Positions 5,868-7,058 of a stretch of DNA of 7,058 nt are shown here, piece by piece. The first letter of the stretch is position 1. Each line of letters starts with the position of its first letter. Position numbers and translations under genes: made by a program. This stretch comes from Actinomycetes bacterium (GTDB taxonomy: Bacteria; Actinomycetota; Actinomycetes; Actinomycetales; Cellulomonadaceae). Below the pieces are notes generated by a model. The model saw only the letters and a program-made list of their open reading frames with translations. It did no database searches and was not told the origin of the DNA. Location: the NCBI GenBank assembly GCA_023428465.1, contig JAEYXM010000078.1, positions 1-7,058 of the forward strand, read 5' to 3'.

Positions 5868-6271
5868 GCGGCCCGACGACGCCGGAGCCGGCGGAGTGGA
5901 CGTTCTACGCCTCGGTCGGCGGCACGGAGACGTTCGCGCGCCTGGTCGAGGAGTTCTACGCCCGGGTCGCCACGGACGACCTCCTGCGGCCGATGTACCC
6001 CGAGGAGGATCTGGGCCCGGCGGCGGAGCGCCTGCGCATGTTCCTCGAGCAGTACTGGGGCGGCCCGACGACGTACGGCGAGCAGCGCGGTCACCCCCGC
6101 CTGCGGCTGCGGCACGCGCCGTTCCCGATCGGCCCTGCGGCGCGCGACCGCTGGCTGGCGCACATGCGCGCGGCCGTCGACGCACTCGAGCTGGCACCCC
6201 TCGCCCACGCGCAGCTCTGGGACTACCTGGAGCGCGCCGCCCACGCCATGGTCAACCAAGGAGAGCCGTGA
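5864..6271 (+). CDS. glbO: Group II truncated hemoglobin
   Basis: A 135-residue heme protein closely resembling Mycobacterium GlbO (trHbO), which binds O2 tightly and is linked to oxygen/NO chemistry and respiration. Key residues are all present: Tyr32 (B10) in EEFYARV, Tyr45 (CD1) in MYPEEDL, the proximal heme-ligand His84 (F8) in LRHAPF, and Trp97 (G8) in RDRWLAHM. The FLEQYWGGPTTYGEQRGHPR run (residues 60-79) is almost identical to the mycobacterial protein as remembered. The GTG start shares GTGA with the stop of the Enzyme I-like gene, and its stop shares GTGA with the thioesterase start; no strong separate ribosome binding site is seen, so translation is probably coupled to the upstream gene. 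Residues 1-11 form a Pro-rich lead not found in shorter homologs. Confidence 0.95.
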   Translation: MSGPTTPEPAEWTFYASVGGTETFARLVEEFYARVATDDLLRPMYPEEDLGPAAERLRMFLEQYWGGPTTYGEQRGHPRLRLRHAPFPIGPAARDRWLAHMRAAVDALELAPLAHAQLWDYLERAAHAMVNQGEP

Positions 6272-7058
6272 CCGAGCCGGCGCCCGACCCGCTGCGCACC
6301 GTGCTGGACGTGCTCGACGTCAGCCGGGTCGACGACGACACGTTCCTCGCCACGAGCCTGCCCCAGCCCGGCGGGCGGGTGTTCGGCGGCCAGGTGCTCG
6401 CCCAGTCGCTCCTCGCCGCCGCGCGCACCGTGCCGGACGAGCGCCTCCCCCACTCGGTGCACGGGTACTTCCTGCGCGCGGGCGACGTCCGCAAGCCGAT
6501 CACCTTCAGCGTCGAGCGGCTGCGCGACGGGCGCTCGTTCAGCGCGCGGCGCACGCACGCCCTGCAGGACGGCGAGCCGATCCTCTCGATGACCACGTCC
6601 TTCCAGGTGCCGCAGCCCGGTCTGGACCACGCGGACGGTCCGCCGAGCACGACGCCCGACCCGGAGTCCGTGCCCAGCGCGCTCGACCTCCTGCGCGACG
6701 CCGACAGCCCGCTGACCCGCTTCTGGACGCAGACCGCCGCCTTCGACATCCGCCACGTCGAGGCGCCGATCTACGCCGGACCGGGCGAGGTCGTCACCGA
6801 CCGGCAGATGGTCTGGATGCGGGCCCGGGGACGCGTCGACGGGCCCGAGGTGCTGCACCGCGCGCTGCTGGCCTACGCGTGCGACCAGGTCATGCTCGAG
6901 CCGGTGCTGCGCCGGCACGGCCGCAGCTGGGCGACCCCGGGGCTGTCCATCGCGAGCCTCGACCACGCCATGTGGTGGCACCGGCCGGTGCGCGTCGACG
7001 AGTGGCTGCTCTACGTCCAGTGGGCGCCGAGCGCGCAGGGCGGGCGTGGGCTCGGCGG
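6268..7058 (+). CDS. tesB: Acyl-CoA thioesterase II, cut by the right edge
   Basis: TesB-type double-hotdog enzyme that hydrolyses acyl-CoA to fatty acid and CoA in the cytoplasm. The 263 visible residues are most of the usual 285-300; the end lies outside. N-terminal hotdog: GGRVFGGQVLAQSL, then HSVHGYFLRAGD and VERLRDGRSFSARR. C-terminal hotdog: YACDQVML with Asp206 and IASLDHAMWWHRP with Ser230, matching the spacing of E. coli Asp204 and Thr228 (Ser for Thr is conservative). The third catalytic residue, a Gln shortly after GGRGL, falls beyond the edge. The GTG start overlaps the globin stop (GTGA) and has AAGGAG four bases upstream, so it can load ribosomes itself as well as by coupling. 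Third gene of the plus-strand set. Confidence 0.94.
   Translation, partial: MTEPAPDPLRTVLDVLDVSRVDDDTFLATSLPQPGGRVFGGQVLAQSLLAAARTVPDERLPHSVHGYFLRAGDVRKPITFSVERLRDGRSFSARRTHALQDGEPILSMTTSFQVPQPGLDHADGPPSTTPDPESVPSALDLLRDADSPLTRFWTQTAAFDIRHVEAPIYAGPGEVVTDRQMVWMRARGRVDGPEVLHRALLAYACDQVMLEPVLRRHGRSWATPGLSIASLDHAMWWHRPVRVDEWLLYVQWAPSAQGGRGLG

Noticed and set aside
5076..6259. Long minus-strand open frames opposite the Enzyme I-like and globin genes
   Set aside because: No recognisable motif and shadow-type composition, while the plus strand holds clear family matches with all key globin residues.
6223..6981. Minus-strand open frame opposite tesB
   Set aside because: The plus frame from 6268 reads as TesB with both hotdog halves and two catalytic residues in place; the minus frame is its shadow.
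1..7058. Mobile element, CRISPR array, tRNA or other RNA gene
   Set aside because: No transposase or integrase motifs, terminal inverted repeats, regularly spaced repeats or tRNA cloverleaf sequence were seen, and base composition is even across the window.

Overview
The window is very GC-rich DNA with dense genes, GTG starts, GTGA stop/start overlaps and TANNNT-type -10 boxes close to start codons. Together with the protein families this points to an actinobacterium, most likely Micrococcales and Cellulomonas-like. The genus is an inference from memory of such genomes and cannot be proved here.

Layout: (1) 1-984, plus strand: the C-terminal part of a CHAT-domain (caspase-like) protein that starts left of the window and keeps its His/Cys dyad. 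(2) 1074-3197, minus: 4-alpha-glucanotransferase MalQ (GH77), convergent with the CHAT gene. The 89-bp gap holds a hairpin and a 28-bp imperfect tandem repeat that includes the malQ stop codon. (3) 3287-4234, plus: an MscS-type mechanosensitive channel, divergent from malQ, with a probable leaderless promoter. (4) 4262-4753 and 4849-5079, both minus: a stand-alone glucose-family PTS EIIA (Crr-like) and, upstream of it, a stand-alone PTS EIIB. (5) 5166-5867, 5864-6271 and 6268 to the right edge, all plus: a short Enzyme I-like protein, a group II truncated hemoglobin (GlbO) and an acyl-CoA thioesterase II (TesB, cut by the window edge). These three are joined by 4-base stop/start overlaps and probably form one operon.

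The most unusual gene is the Enzyme I-like protein. It has only the N-terminal half of PTS Enzyme I (the HPr-binding helical part plus the phospho-His swivel domain), and the phospho-accepting His of the GGxTSH motif is an Arg. It therefore looks unable to act as a PEP:HPr phosphotransferase, yet it has an intact reading frame, a strong ribosome binding site and divergently transcribed EIIB/EIIA neighbours whose own phosphorylation residues are intact. A regulatory or HPr-binding (decoy) role is a reasonable hypothesis. MalQ and the sugar PTS components fit carbohydrate metabolism. The globin/thioesterase pair is a separate housekeeping theme that the Enzyme I-like gene is translationally coupled to. 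No RNA gene, CRISPR array, transposon or integrase was seen, and no gap between genes exceeds about 100 bp.
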